NCBI RefSeq assembly: GCF_900107975.1
Contig: NZ_FNVF01000009.1
Coordinates: forward strand, 124,001 to 188,000
Source of the DNA: Paenibacillus sp. UNC499MF
GTDB lineage: Bacteria; Bacillota; Bacilli; Paenibacillales; NBRC-103111
Direction: 5' to 3'
Length of the DNA: 64,000 nt
Shown here: piece after piece, positions 9,645-18,019 of the stretch
How the letters are laid out: each line of letters opens with the position of its first letter
Numbering within the stretch: the stretch's first letter is position 1
Program-made: the position numbers and the translations under genes
Notes under the pieces: generated by a model
The model's input: the letters and a program-made list of their open reading frames with translations, nothing else
Database searches by the model: none
What the model was told of the DNA's origin: nothing

Positions 9645-9963
9645 ATCGAGCTTGCCGTGCACATGCCTCGACGATTGACCGATGCGAGGAACATGCAAGT
9701 TGTGCGTTGTGCATAGAAAAAAAGCACATGTGCAGGGTGACTCTCGCTCGGGAATGCCTACCATATTGTTGTGAGACAAATAAAAACACCTTCAAGATAA
9801 GGCTTCCACGTCGTGAGATGTGAATGTCAACTTTGGAGGTGTTTTTGTGTTAGGAACAAGACCGCAATTCCGGGTACGTAAGACGACAGAACATGCACTC
9901 TTAATAGCCGCGTAATCATTGGATCAGCCATCGTAAAAGTACTTATCGCCGGAGTGACCGCTT
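9645..9963. other. Intergenic region closing the NRPS operon
   Basis: No convincing gene. The stretch contains a widely spaced inverted repeat (9782-9791 and 9837-9846, AAAAACACCT/AGGTGTTTTT) with a T run on the right arm, a possible weak terminator for the biosynthetic operon. GC content drops sharply here, marking the boundary between the GC-rich cluster and its flank. Confidence 0.4.
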
Positions 9964-10572
9964 TTAATTGGGATTATGAATCGATATTCCTTTCAAAAGC
10001 AGCTTGATCGCCTTGACATGCAGGGCTGCATATTCTTCCCCGCTTAATTTCGGCATCGTAAGACAGAGCTGTGTTGCGCCAGCCATTGTGGACATTACGC
10101 CGAAACTCAACGTGTCGATATCTTCATGAATAAAAACGCCCTGGTCGATCCCTTTTTGCAGCACCTGTTTTATTGCAAAATAGGCTGCATCTGTGATCTC
10201 TTTCAATGTAGCAAATGCTTCGGATTCGCTGGAAAGTGTTCTGGCATACTCTTCGAGCGCGGGGAGTAATGGACTTTCACAATCTCTTCCGAATAAATGG
10301 GCCATGTCAAGCAATTGCTGGCTCGGAGACTTGGATTTCCCGCCCAAATGAAGCCACTTTTGTGACATTTGTTCCGAATGCTGGGCAAGCAATTGGAGAA
10401 AGAGCACCTCTTTGTTTTTAAAATGATGATACAAATTGCCTTTACTCATCTGTGTCAAAGTACATAAGTCGTCCATTGTAGCCCGCTCATAACCTTTTTC
10501 AACAAATAACGACTTGGCATGGTTTAAAATAATTGTTTTTGCTTCTTCTGCCGGCAACCGCCTTCTACTCAT
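9964..10572 (-). CDS. TetR family transcriptional regulator
   Basis: 202 aa. The N-terminal helix-turn-helix reads FVEKGYERATMDDL followed by MSKGNLYHHFKNKEVLF, characteristic of TetR repressors; the C-terminal ligand domain is variable. ATG 10572 has GGAGGAGCTT in front, while the longer reading frame would run into the upstream gene. It lies 19 nt after the CPBP gene on the same strand, so the two form one operon, probably repressed by this protein at the palindrome 11462-11497. The inducer is unknown. Confidence 0.88.
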   Translation of the reverse strand: MSRRRLPAEEAKTIILNHAKSLFVEKGYERATMDDLCTLTQMSKGNLYHHFKNKEVLFLQLLAQHSEQMSQKWLHLGGKSKSPSQQLLDMAHLFGRDCESPLLPALEEYARTLSSESEAFATLKEITDAAYFAIKQVLQKGIDQGVFIHEDIDTLSFGVMSTMAGATQLCLTMPKLSGEEYAALHVKAIKLLLKGISIHNPN

Positions 10573-10591
10573 TAAGCTCCTCCAGGGAACC

Positions 10592-11443
10592 TTACGAACG
10601 GTTCCTTTGATGTTTGAAAAATTGAAAAACGCTATATGAGATAACGATAGCAAAAATCCCGAAGAATGCAAACCTCATATCTAACGTGTGGCGGTAAACA
10701 ATACTTTGCAGCCCCATGTTTTCCAAAGCCGATGAGCCGTATCCCCAAATAGATGTATTGAAAATGTTCGTGGCAACATGTATCCCGATGGGAGCGGCCA
10801 ATCCATTGGTGCAGTAAGCAACCACTCCCAGAAAGAATGCTCCTTGCAGGTAATACAGCGGTCCAAAAATTCCGTAGTTCAGCATTTCGGGGTTGAGTCC
10901 ATGGACCAGGGCAAACGGGAGGGAAGTGAGGAGGATGGACCAGAATACACCGCCTCTTAGTGATCTGAACATACGGTACATATACCCTCTGAATAAAATC
11001 TCTTCAGCTGTACTTTGAATCAAAATCAAAGGTGCAGTAACAAGGAGTACAACTAACCACGGAAGCGGGTTGAATTGAAGCGTAAAAGCTTGAGGATGCA
11101 CGGCGATATCGACAAGTAAATACACGATAAGTGCCAATACGTACAGTGAAAAATAATTCGTAAATTTTCGGTAATCAGGCCTTTTACCTTCAAATAAAAA
11201 GGTTCTAAAAGGAATGTTGAAAAAATATCTAGTGACGATGTAAACTCCGAGAATCAGGAAAAAAAAGGACAAATACAGCGTGATCAAACCAGATAACCCG
11301 GAGCGGGTTGCGGGAATTAAAGCATGAATAAGATTTAACCATAATAAAGAGCCGCCTTGCCAAATAATGAAAATGACGATGAGCCCTGCTAATGATTTGA
11401 AGCTGAATGGGATTGGGGGTCGGAGCCCATAATTTTTTTTCAT
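10592..11443 (-). CDS. CPBP family intramembrane glutamic endopeptidase
   Basis: 283-aa integral membrane protein with about eight hydrophobic segments. It carries the CPBP/Abi motifs: TAEEILFRGYMYR (EExxxR), FALVHG and HVATNIFN with catalytic His/Asn positions. In bacteria these proteins serve in bacteriocin self-immunity, prenyl-protein-like processing or stress signalling. ATG 11443 is preceded by AATAGG at 8 nt; a GTG nine bases upstream is possible. It is transcribed before the tetR-like gene from a promoter overlapping a perfect palindrome. Confidence 0.85.
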   Translation of the reverse strand: MKKNYGLRPPIPFSFKSLAGLIVIFIIWQGGSLLWLNLIHALIPATRSGLSGLITLYLSFFFLILGVYIVTRYFFNIPFRTFLFEGKRPDYRKFTNYFSLYVLALIVYLLVDIAVHPQAFTLQFNPLPWLVVLLVTAPLILIQSTAEEILFRGYMYRMFRSLRGGVFWSILLTSLPFALVHGLNPEMLNYGIFGPLYYLQGAFFLGVVAYCTNGLAAPIGIHVATNIFNTSIWGYGSSALENMGLQSIVYRHTLDMRFAFFGIFAIVISYSVFQFFKHQRNRS

Positions 11444-11461
11444 AAAATACACCTATTTCTC

Positions 11462-11497
11462 ATTGTAATTACCGACTAATTAGTCGGTAATTACAAT
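11462..11497. promoter_or_regulatory. Perfect 36-bp palindrome, probable TetR operator
   Basis: Both 18-bp halves are exact reverse complements around the centre ACCGACTAATTAGTCGGT. It sits 18 bp upstream of the CPBP start, where the promoter is expected. The inner ACCGACTA/TAGTCGGT resembles operators of TetR family regulators, so autoregulation by the gene at 9964 is inferred. Confidence 0.7.
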
Positions 11498-11629
11498 ATA
11501 CTTATCCACATACAGGTCTGTCAACACAAAAAGCGTGCACGGTTGACTGCATGGGCAGCTACGAGCCAATCAACAATACGTTGCTTGCAGAGGAGATGAC
11601 TTGTCCGACGCTAACATAACGAAGACTTT

Positions 11630-11656
11630 AAAAGCCGCATTTATGCGGCTTTTTTG
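11630..11656. terminator. Bidirectional hairpin terminator
   Basis: AAAGCCGCAT and ATGCGGCTTT form a stem with A and T runs on either side. It lies downstream of the minus-strand YheC/D-like gene. Confidence 0.65.
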
Positions 11657-11710
11657 TTAAAGTATCTGGATTTTTAAAGGCTGCTGATTTTAAAGAAGCG
11701 ATGAAGCGTG

Positions 11711-12466
11711 TTATTTAGTACGGCCATAATGCTTCCCGTAAGACAGAATCTTGTCATATAAATGTTTATTTTTAAATGCTTTAAGCGGGTATATTTGCGG
11801 CCGCGTGTTCACTTCCAGAATCCAAACTTTCCCCTTTGGATCGAGAGCCACATCCAAGCCGAGCTCCTGGAAACCTTTGTGATGACGGTCAAAGTTTTTG
11901 CCGACGGCAACGCCAAGCCTTTTGAGTTTCGACTCCAGCTGTTGGGTGAAGGCAGGACTAAAATCGGTACCGTTCATCGTATTGCTAAATGTTCTAACGG
12001 TGCCGCCTTGATTATAATTGGTGGCTACTTTGCCGGATTTGCCGATTTTGGTGAAGAGGGCGGTACTAACCCACTCTCCCTGTCTCGTTTTCTGGACCAT
12101 GACCCGGATATCGAATGGATTCCCATTGCTTTTGGCTAAGCGAATTCCTTTCTGCAGCAGATAAGATTTGCTCCCTGCAAAGCGATTCAGATCACGATAC
12201 AAGTGAGTTTTACTTGCGTACGACGTTTTAGCAGCCTTCATCTGGCTTAGGTAGCCCTTGGCTGTTTTGCGGATACGGATAATGTTTTCTCCGCCTGACC
12301 CGATGGTTGGCTTAAAGAAGACGATGCTATAGTCTTCCAGCATAGCGGACAGATTTTTTTGGTTAAACCGTAATGTGCGCGGTACGTATTTTCGGAAATA
12401 GGAATCTTCAAGCAACCATTGGGTTTTCTTCCACTTACTACTGACAATACGGCTTTTATACTTCAT
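11711..12466 (-). CDS. YheC/YheD-like ATP-grasp protein
   Basis: 251 aa, resembling the YheC/YheD endospore coat-associated proteins of Bacillus and Paenibacillus. ATP-grasp features are visible: FFKPTIGSGGENIIRI (nucleotide-binding loop), a DIRVMVQK strand and the magnesium-binding end LGLDVA...VWILEVNTRPQIYP. The substrate is unknown. ATG 12466 follows GAGGGGGAG at a normal distance; the ATG twelve codons upstream lacks a ribosome site. It is monocistronic, followed by a terminator at 11630. Confidence 0.8.
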   Translation of the reverse strand: MKYKSRIVSSKWKKTQWLLEDSYFRKYVPRTLRFNQKNLSAMLEDYSIVFFKPTIGSGGENIIRIRKTAKGYLSQMKAAKTSYASKTHLYRDLNRFAGSKSYLLQKGIRLAKSNGNPFDIRVMVQKTRQGEWVSTALFTKIGKSGKVATNYNQGGTVRTFSNTMNGTDFSPAFTQQLESKLKRLGVAVGKNFDRHHKGFQELGLDVALDPKGKVWILEVNTRPQIYPLKAFKNKHLYDKILSYGKHYGRTK

Positions 12467-12622
12467 TCTTAAGGGACTCCCCCTCTTGTTTTTGTTCAGC
12501 ATATGCCGAAAAACAGAGATAGTCTCTATAATGGCCTTGAACTAAGATATAAGCCTGCGACCATTTTCATCTAAAAACAAGAAGATGAAGATTAAAGAAG
12601 GAGTGAGAGCGTATAAGCAAAA

Positions 12623-13168
12623 TTAAAAAGCCGGCGGAGTCACCGAAAAAAGTACGGCAGCATGTTCATTAAAATCGTTTTCCCATTTATGCTTCATTTG
12701 AGCCGGTATTTTTACACTATCGCCGGCTTCCAATACGTATTCCGCATCGTCTAAAAACACTTTGATTTTCCCCTCCAACACAAAAGCAACTTCTTCTCCT
12801 TTATGCTCCAACTGTTTCTCAGATGAGACGGTGTTCGGTGGAACATTCATAATGGCTGTTGCCAGGTTTCCGGTAAAATCAGGCGAAACCAGCTCATAAG
12901 ACAAGTTTTCAACGACCATTTTCTTTCGGTTATTCGATCTGACCACTAAATCAACCGTGTTTGTTTCTTCCATGAAAAAACTAAAGGTAGGAACTTCCAA
13001 AGATTTCGCTAATACCTTAATAGTCTGAATAGAAGGGTTTGCTAAGCCACGCTCGATTTGGCTCAACATCGAAGGTGTTATTTCCGCCAGCCTTGCTAAT
13101 TCTCTCATACTTAAGTCTTTAGCTTTTCTATATTTCTCAACCTTTTTGCCAATATCTATATTTTCCAT
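12623..13168 (-). CDS. XRE family regulator with C-terminal cupin
   Basis: 181 aa. Residues 1-65 form an XRE helix-turn-helix (LSMRELARLAEITPSMLSQI). Residues 110-175 form a small cupin barrel (HKGEEVAFVLEGKIKVFLDD, LEAGDSVKIPAQMKHKWEN), the layout of PuuR-like regulators that sense small metabolites. It is divergent from dsdA with AT-rich palindromes between, so it probably controls dsdA and itself; D-serine or a related amino acid is the likely signal. ATG 13168 is favoured over 13174 because AGGGG is 9 nt away. Confidence 0.85.
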   Translation of the reverse strand: MENIDIGKKVEKYRKAKDLSMRELARLAEITPSMLSQIERGLANPSIQTIKVLAKSLEVPTFSFFMEETNTVDLVVRSNNRKKMVVENLSYELVSPDFTGNLATAIMNVPPNTVSSEKQLEHKGEEVAFVLEGKIKVFLDDAEYVLEAGDSVKIPAQMKHKWENDFNEHAAVLFSVTPPAF

Positions 13169-13200
13169 TACCATGCACCCCTAAAGTATTTTCTGTTAAT

Positions 13201-13220
13201 TTTAATTTAATAAAATTAAA
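13201..13220. promoter_or_regulatory. AT-rich palindrome in the xre/dsdA divergent promoter
   Basis: TTTAATTT/AAATTAAA arms around AATA; a related run (ATTAAATTAAATTTTA) occurs at 13268-13283. The spacing between the two divergent genes suits operator sites for the XRE-cupin protein, but the low complexity limits confidence. Confidence 0.4.
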
Positions 13221-13328
13221 TATAACTTAACAATCGAATTGGTTTATGTTAAACTCCATTTAAACATATTAAATTAAATTTTATTCGCTTTGATGCCTAT
13301 AATCAAGTCAATGAGGAGGATTAACAAA

Positions 13329-14699
13329 GTGGAAGAGTTTGAATTCAGAGAGCTTCAATCCTGGAAAGAGAAAGAATACTTTCCTTTACTAAACAAGCTC
13401 ATTTCGAAGGACGAAATGTTGTGGTTAAATCCTAAGATTGAAAAGTTTGAAACAGGAAGTAAGAAAACCCCTCTTACACAAGAGGATGTAAGGGAGGCAG
13501 AGGACAGGTTGAACCGTTTCGCCCCGTATATCGCCAAAGTTTTCCCGGAAACCAAACCGATGAATGGGATAATTGAATCTCCCTTAAAAAGAATTCCTTC
13601 CATGAAAAAATCCTTGGAACGGAATTATCAACAGCCTATATTGGGTGAATTGCTGCTTAAGTGTGACAGTCACCTTCCTATATCGGGGTCCATAAAAGCA
13701 AGAGGCGGGATTTACGAAGTTCTTAAACATGCGGAAGAATTGGCTCTTGAACATCAATTGTTGACAATTCGGGATGACTATTCCCTTTTAGATAGTGACC
13801 GGTTTCGGTCCTTCTTTTCCCAATATTCAATCGCGGTAGGCTCAACTGGAAATTTAGGACTCAGCATTGGCATAATGAGTGCGAAGTTAGGTTTTAATGT
13901 GACCGTTCATATGTCGGCTGATGCAAAACAATGGAAGAAAGACTTGCTACGAAACAAAAATGTGAATGTAATGGAATATGAAGCGGATTACAGTAAAGCG
14001 GTAGAGGAAGGCCGGCTGCAGGCGGACGGGGATCCTTCCTGTTATTTTGTAGATGATGAAAATTCCCACGACCTGTTTTTAGGATACGCGGTAGCAGCAT
14101 CTCGGCTAAAAAAACAATTAGAAGAATTAGAGATCACAATTGATGAAGATCATCCTTTGTTTGTTTACCTTCCATGTGGAGTAGGCGGGGGTCCCGGCGG
14201 TATAGCTTTCGGGTTAAAGTTATTGTATGGAGATCATGTCCACTGTTTCTTTGCAGAACCAACCCACTCTCCATGTATGTTACTTGGTTTAATGACCGGA
14301 CTTCACGATAAAATTTCCGTACAAGATATCGGGATCGACAATATAACGGATGCTGACGGCCTTGCTGTTGGAAGACCATCCGGATTTGTGGGTAAAACGA
14401 TAGAACCGTTTCTAAGCGGTGCTTATACGGTGAGCGATGAACAATTGTATAGGTTATTGAAGGAACTAGCGGATACCGAGGGAATTCATTTAGAGCCTTC
14501 TGCCCTGGCGGGTATGATAGGACCCATCAAATTAAGTAAGGAAGGAACCGATTATTTACACAAGCATAATTTAACGGGAAAAATGAGCAAGGGTGCCCAC
14601 ATTATTTGGGGGACAGGCGGAAATATGGTTCCTGAAGAAATGAGGGAGCAGTATTATCAAAAAGGATTGAATTTAACACAAACGAAAAAGAACCCCTAA
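13329..14699 (+). CDS. dsdA: D-serine dehydratase (D-serine ammonia-lyase)
   Basis: 456-aa PLP enzyme that converts D-serine to pyruvate and ammonia. The PLP-lysine motif [25 protein letters not shown] (phosphate loop), [11 protein letters not shown] and a C-terminal glycine-rich PLP loop ([12 protein letters not shown]) match the fold-type II DsdA family, and the length is typical. The start is GTG 13329: AGGAGG sits at 13314-13319, nine bases away, whereas upstream start codons in frame have no site. It is divergent from an XRE-cupin regulator and closed by a terminator overlapping its stop. Confidence 0.93.
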   Translation: MEEFEFRELQSWKEKEYFPLLNKLISKDEMLWLNPKIEKFETGSKKTPLTQEDVREAEDRLNRFAPYIAKVFPETKPMNGIIESPLKRIPSMKKSLERNYQQPILGELLLKCDSHLPISGSIKARGGIYEVLKHAEELALEHQLLTIRDDYSLLDSDRFRSFFSQYSIAVGSTGNLGLSIGIMSAKLGFNVTVHMSADAKQWKKDLLRNKNVNVMEYEADYSKAVEEGRLQADGDPSCYFVDDENSHDLFLGYAVAASRLKKQLEELEITIDEDHPLFVYLPCGVGGGPGGIAFGLKLLYGDHVHCFFAEPTHSPCMLLGLMTGLHDKISVQDIGIDNITDADGLAVGRPSGFVGKTIEPFLSGAYTVSDEQLYRLLKELADTEGIHLEPSALAGMIGPIKLSKEGTDYLHKHNLTGKMSKGAHIIWGTGGNMVPEEMREQYYQKGLNLTQTKKNP

Positions 14700-14716
14700 T
14701 TGAGGGGGCTTTTTTG
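14691..14716 (+). terminator. Rho-independent terminator of dsdA
   Basis: CCCCT-AATTG-AGGGG stem followed by CTTTTTT; the left arm overlaps the dsdA stop codon. Confidence 0.8.
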
Positions 14717-14829
14717 TGTCCAAATGAAGTTCTATGAACTAACGAAACCATTTACGCTGTGTTCAACGGTAAAACGGGGGTGAAACAATTATCGAACTAC
14801 GGGCCATGACAGATCCTTCTGTCCTACCG

Positions 14830-15534
14830 CTAACGGTTATTCAATAAATAATACTTGTAAGCAATCTGTATGCTATCTTTTGCATTGTTTCCTATGCGAG
14901 GAATACCGTGTCCCCCTGCTATAATCGTCGGTTCAAGAGAAAGCTGCCATAGTTTAGAAAAGCTTTCGCCTAATTTATCTGCACTATATGCCAAATCGCC
15001 TTTCCAGCCGGTAGAAGCCGTGCTGCCTGTTTCACCATCCGGAAAAAACATATCTCCCGTAAACAGAACAGTATCGTGATCTAACTTTAGATAAAATAGA
15101 ACACTTCCATCACTGTGACCCGGCATTAAGTACACGTAGATAGTCAAATCACCCACATGCAGTTGAGTGTCCTCTGTAAATAATTGATCGGGTATGCAAG
15201 GCGGCATGACATGGTTCGTGTAAGGACTTTGAGGTCCGAAATTTCCGGTCTCCATCATGGATTTATCGGGTGCTCCTACATAAATCCGGGCCCCTTGCTT
15301 TTGAAAATAGGCTGCACATCCGGCATGATCATCGTGTCCATGTGTTAAAAGGACATGGGTGACAGATTGTTCGCTGATTCCCCAATAATTAAGGTTTTCC
15401 AGCAGGGTATCCAATGCTCCGGGATTACTGCTATCCACCAATACATATCCTTCACTATGCTTGATTGCATAGGCATTTCCCAATTTACCGTAGGTTCCTC
15501 CCGAAAGGAGAAATAGTCTTTTTCTTACTTGCAT
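14830..15534 (-). CDS. Metallo-beta-lactamase fold hydrolase
   Basis: 234 aa. The zinc motif THGHDDH is complete, followed by PGHSDGS, FTGDMFF and a C-terminal GGHG, giving the His/Asp set of glyoxalase II-like MBL enzymes. The substrate cannot be told from sequence; quorum lactonase and thioester hydrolase activities both occur in the fold. ATG 15534 follows GAGGTGA. It is divergent from a DeoR regulator, with about 170 bp of shared promoter DNA, and may be under its control. Confidence 0.85.
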   Translation of the reverse strand: MQVRKRLFLLSGGTYGKLGNAYAIKHSEGYVLVDSSNPGALDTLLENLNYWGISEQSVTHVLLTHGHDDHAGCAAYFQKQGARIYVGAPDKSMMETGNFGPQSPYTNHVMPPCIPDQLFTEDTQLHVGDLTIYVYLMPGHSDGSVLFYLKLDHDTVLFTGDMFFPDGETGSTASTGWKGDLAYSADKLGESFSKLWQLSLEPTIIAGGHGIPRIGNNAKDSIQIAYKYYLLNNR

Positions 15535-15654
15535 GTACGTTCACCTCATTTAATCGTTTGCCGCACTTGAATATCGGTGTACAGTTTTATTATAGTGCCA
15601 TGTGCATTTATGTGCAATAATATTTACGAATTATATCAATTTCATGAATAAGAT

Positions 15655-15668
15655 TGCAAAACGTTGCA
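15655..15668. promoter_or_regulatory. Small inverted repeat, possible DeoR operator
   Basis: TGCAA-AACG-TTGCA lies between the divergent MBL and deoR-like genes, 35 bp before the deoR-like start. Related TGTGCA/TGTGCAATA words occur at about 15600-15618. Operator function is inferred from position only. Confidence 0.35.
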
Positions 15669-15702
15669 TGACGTGGTACTTTTATTTCGAGGTGTGAACA
15701 CG

Positions 15703-16479
15703 ATGTTAATTGAAGAACGATTGGACAAAATAAAATCGATTATTGAAGCAAACAAGAGCGCGACCATTGAATTTTTATCTGAGACGCTGGATGTATCGAA
15801 GGATACTATCAGGAGAGACCTGATTAAATTAGAGCAGCAAAATGTTGTCCGTCGTACTCACGGAGGAGCGGTTTCCGCTAACCGTGAAGCCATGATTCTG
15901 GATTATGACCAAAGATCAAGCCGATTAAATCGGATTAAAGAACAAATAGCGCAAAAAGCTGCGGAAATCGTTAAAGATAACTCAAGTATTCTGTTTGATT
16001 CTTCAACAACGGTTGAAGCGGCCATTATGCAATTAGGGAATAAAAGGTTGTATGCGATCACCAATTCCTTGACTCATGCAAAATTGCTTGCAAAGCTTGA
16101 AAAGGCTGAAATTACACTTCTTCCAGGAAAACTCCATAAGGATCAATTGTTTTTGTACGGATCGGAGACAGTAAAAAAGATTGAACAGTATAACACCGAC
16201 TATACTTTATTAGGCGTTTTTGCTTTATCTAAAGATGGCGTATTTATTCATACCGAAGAAGAGGGTCTGGTAAAACGACAAATGATTGCTCAAGGACATC
16301 ACGTTATCGCGCTTGCCGACCACACCAAAATCGATACAACCGGTTTTTTTAAAGTATGTTCCTTAGCGGAAATCGACGTCCTGGTTACCGATCAACAACC
16401 CGAACCTCAAATGATGGATTATCTGAACGAGAACAAGGTGGAAGTAATCGTAGCGAATGAGCAAAGAGGTGAGAAATAA
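15703..16479 (+). CDS. DeoR family transcriptional regulator
   Basis: 258 aa. The N-terminal helix-turn-helix (TIEFLSETLDVSKDTIRRDL, then RRTHGGAV) and the C-terminal sugar-phosphate isomerase-like sensor domain (ILFDSSTTVEA, ADHTKID) are those of DeoR/GlpR repressors, which usually respond to phosphorylated sugars. ATG 15703 follows GAGGTG. The stop overlaps the start of the next gene (TAATG), showing translational coupling with the M24-like protein. Confidence 0.9.
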   Translation: MLIEERLDKIKSIIEANKSATIEFLSETLDVSKDTIRRDLIKLEQQNVVRRTHGGAVSANREAMILDYDQRSSRLNRIKEQIAQKAAEIVKDNSSILFDSSTTVEAAIMQLGNKRLYAITNSLTHAKLLAKLEKAEITLLPGKLHKDQLFLYGSETVKKIEQYNTDYTLLGVFALSKDGVFIHTEEEGLVKRQMIAQGHHVIALADHTKIDTTGFFKVCSLAEIDVLVTDQQPEPQMMDYLNENKVEVIVANEQRGEK

Positions 16480-17876
16480 TGACGAGTAACAAAGAAATCA
16501 TTTTAGATACCGTGAAAGAACCGGCTTGTTTTCCAAATGTACCGCCCACTTTTTTGACGGATAAGACTATGAACGAGCGTAAAACCAAAGTTTTGAAGGC
16601 GATGAAAAAAGAAGGGTTTCAGATAGTGGCCATCTATGCGGATAAAGAACACGGAAGCAATTTTGAATATTTAACCGGATTTATTCCGCGTTTTGAAGAA
16701 GGACTGCTTCTTATTGAGGATTCGGGAAAGTGCACCGTTATTTTAGGTAACGAGAACTTAAAAATGGCGGCCTATTCACGGGCAGCCGTTACCTTAAAAC
16801 ATAGCCCGTTGTTTTCATTGCCCAACCAACCGATGGATAATGAAGCGGCTTTAGAGGAGATTCTTCAAGAAGCGGGATTAGATCAGAAGAATAAAATAGG
16901 GTTAGTCGGCTGGAAAATGTTCACAACCCAAAAAAGTGATCCTTCCACTTACTTTGATCTTCCGTATTTCATTGTGGAAGCTTTCAAGAAGGCAAAACGT
17001 TCGGATGCCGAGCTGGTCAATGCCGCTCATCTTTTTATCGGCGGAGATTTCGGCGTTCGTACAACGAATAATGCCAATGAAATCGCTCATTATGAATACG
17101 GTGCAAATTTAGCTTCCACATGTATGTTAAGGGCCATGAATGAGGTAGAGACGGGAAGAACAGAAGCGGAAATCGGAGACAGATTGACAGCGGAAGGACA
17201 GTATAACACGGTTGTCACAATTGCTGCAGCAGGTCAGCGTTTCGATAAGGCGAATTTCTATCCTACACATAAAAAAATTCAGTTAGGAGATCCCTTGTCA
17301 TTAACGACAGGGTTTAAAGGAGGCTTGTCCAGCCGGACCGGTTTTGTTATTGAATCAGAAAAGCAGCTGCCGTCAGCTCAAAAAGATTATTTGGACCGGG
17401 TTGCCAAACCCTACTATTCGGCGGTAGTCAGCTGGCTGGAAACGATCCGAATCGGCATGAAAGGCGGCGAGTTATACCGCCTGATTGAAAATGTTTTTCC
17501 GAAAAATAAATATCACTGGCACCTGAATCCTGGTCATTTAGTTGCAGACGAAGAATGGATGTCTTCCCCAATTTATGAAGAATCAACAGAAATATTAAAG
17601 AGCGGGATGATCTTTCAGCTCGATATTATCCCCTCCATTCCGGGTTATACAGGGGTTAGTGCGGAAGAATGTGTGGCAATCGCCGATCAACCATTACAGG
17701 ACGAAATTAAACGGCATTACCCCGGACTATGGCAGCGAATGACTACGAGAAGAAATTACATCGAAAATGAACTGAATATTCAACTGAGTAAAGACGTCCT
17801 GCCGCTGTCCAATACCGCAGCCTATTTGCGACCCTTCTTTTTAGCGAAATCTCAAGCTTTTGTTGTGAGAAAATAA
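16479..17876 (+). CDS. M24 (creatinase/prolidase-fold) protein with degenerate metal site
   Basis: 465 aa. Residues about 25-190 form a creatinase-type N-terminal domain and about 195-430 the pita-bread M24 fold. In active aminopeptidases the segment equivalent to GDPLSLTTGF carries an Asp, and the next metal Asp follows about ten residues later. Here those positions read Thr and Ser/Arg (FKGGLSSRTG), while LNPGH and SAEECVAI remain. So the protein is probably metal-independent like creatinase, or non-catalytic. It is translationally coupled to the DeoR gene. Substrate unknown. Confidence 0.75.
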   Translation: MTSNKEIILDTVKEPACFPNVPPTFLTDKTMNERKTKVLKAMKKEGFQIVAIYADKEHGSNFEYLTGFIPRFEEGLLLIEDSGKCTVILGNENLKMAAYSRAAVTLKHSPLFSLPNQPMDNEAALEEILQEAGLDQKNKIGLVGWKMFTTQKSDPSTYFDLPYFIVEAFKKAKRSDAELVNAAHLFIGGDFGVRTTNNANEIAHYEYGANLASTCMLRAMNEVETGRTEAEIGDRLTAEGQYNTVVTIAAAGQRFDKANFYPTHKKIQLGDPLSLTTGFKGGLSSRTGFVIESEKQLPSAQKDYLDRVAKPYYSAVVSWLETIRIGMKGGELYRLIENVFPKNKYHWHLNPGHLVADEEWMSSPIYEESTEILKSGMIFQLDIIPSIPGYTGVSAEECVAIADQPLQDEIKRHYPGLWQRMTTRRNYIENELNIQLSKDVLPLSNTAAYLRPFFLAKSQAFVVRK

Positions 17877-17961
17877 AGTGCCTGAAGTTTTGAAACTCGG
17901 GAATTCAAGTCAAGAAATCAGTGAGCCCAAAGTCCATAGACAGAGAATGCCGCGCAAACGT

Positions 17962-17997
17962 GTGAGAGCCCGCTTCGGAAGCGAGCTCTTTCACATT
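17962..17997 (+). terminator. Hairpin after the M24 gene
   Basis: GAGCcCGCTT-CGG-AAGCGaGCTC forms a nine-pair stem with one mismatch, followed by ATTTTA; a moderate terminator between convergent genes. Confidence 0.5.
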
Positions 17998-18019
17998 TTA
18001 GACAGGGACGGATCCGTTA

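Noticed and set aside
9782-9846. Inverted repeat AAAAACACCT/AGGTGTTTTT as ends of a mobile element
   Set aside because: Only 45 bp between the arms and no transposase; a weak terminator is a simpler reading.
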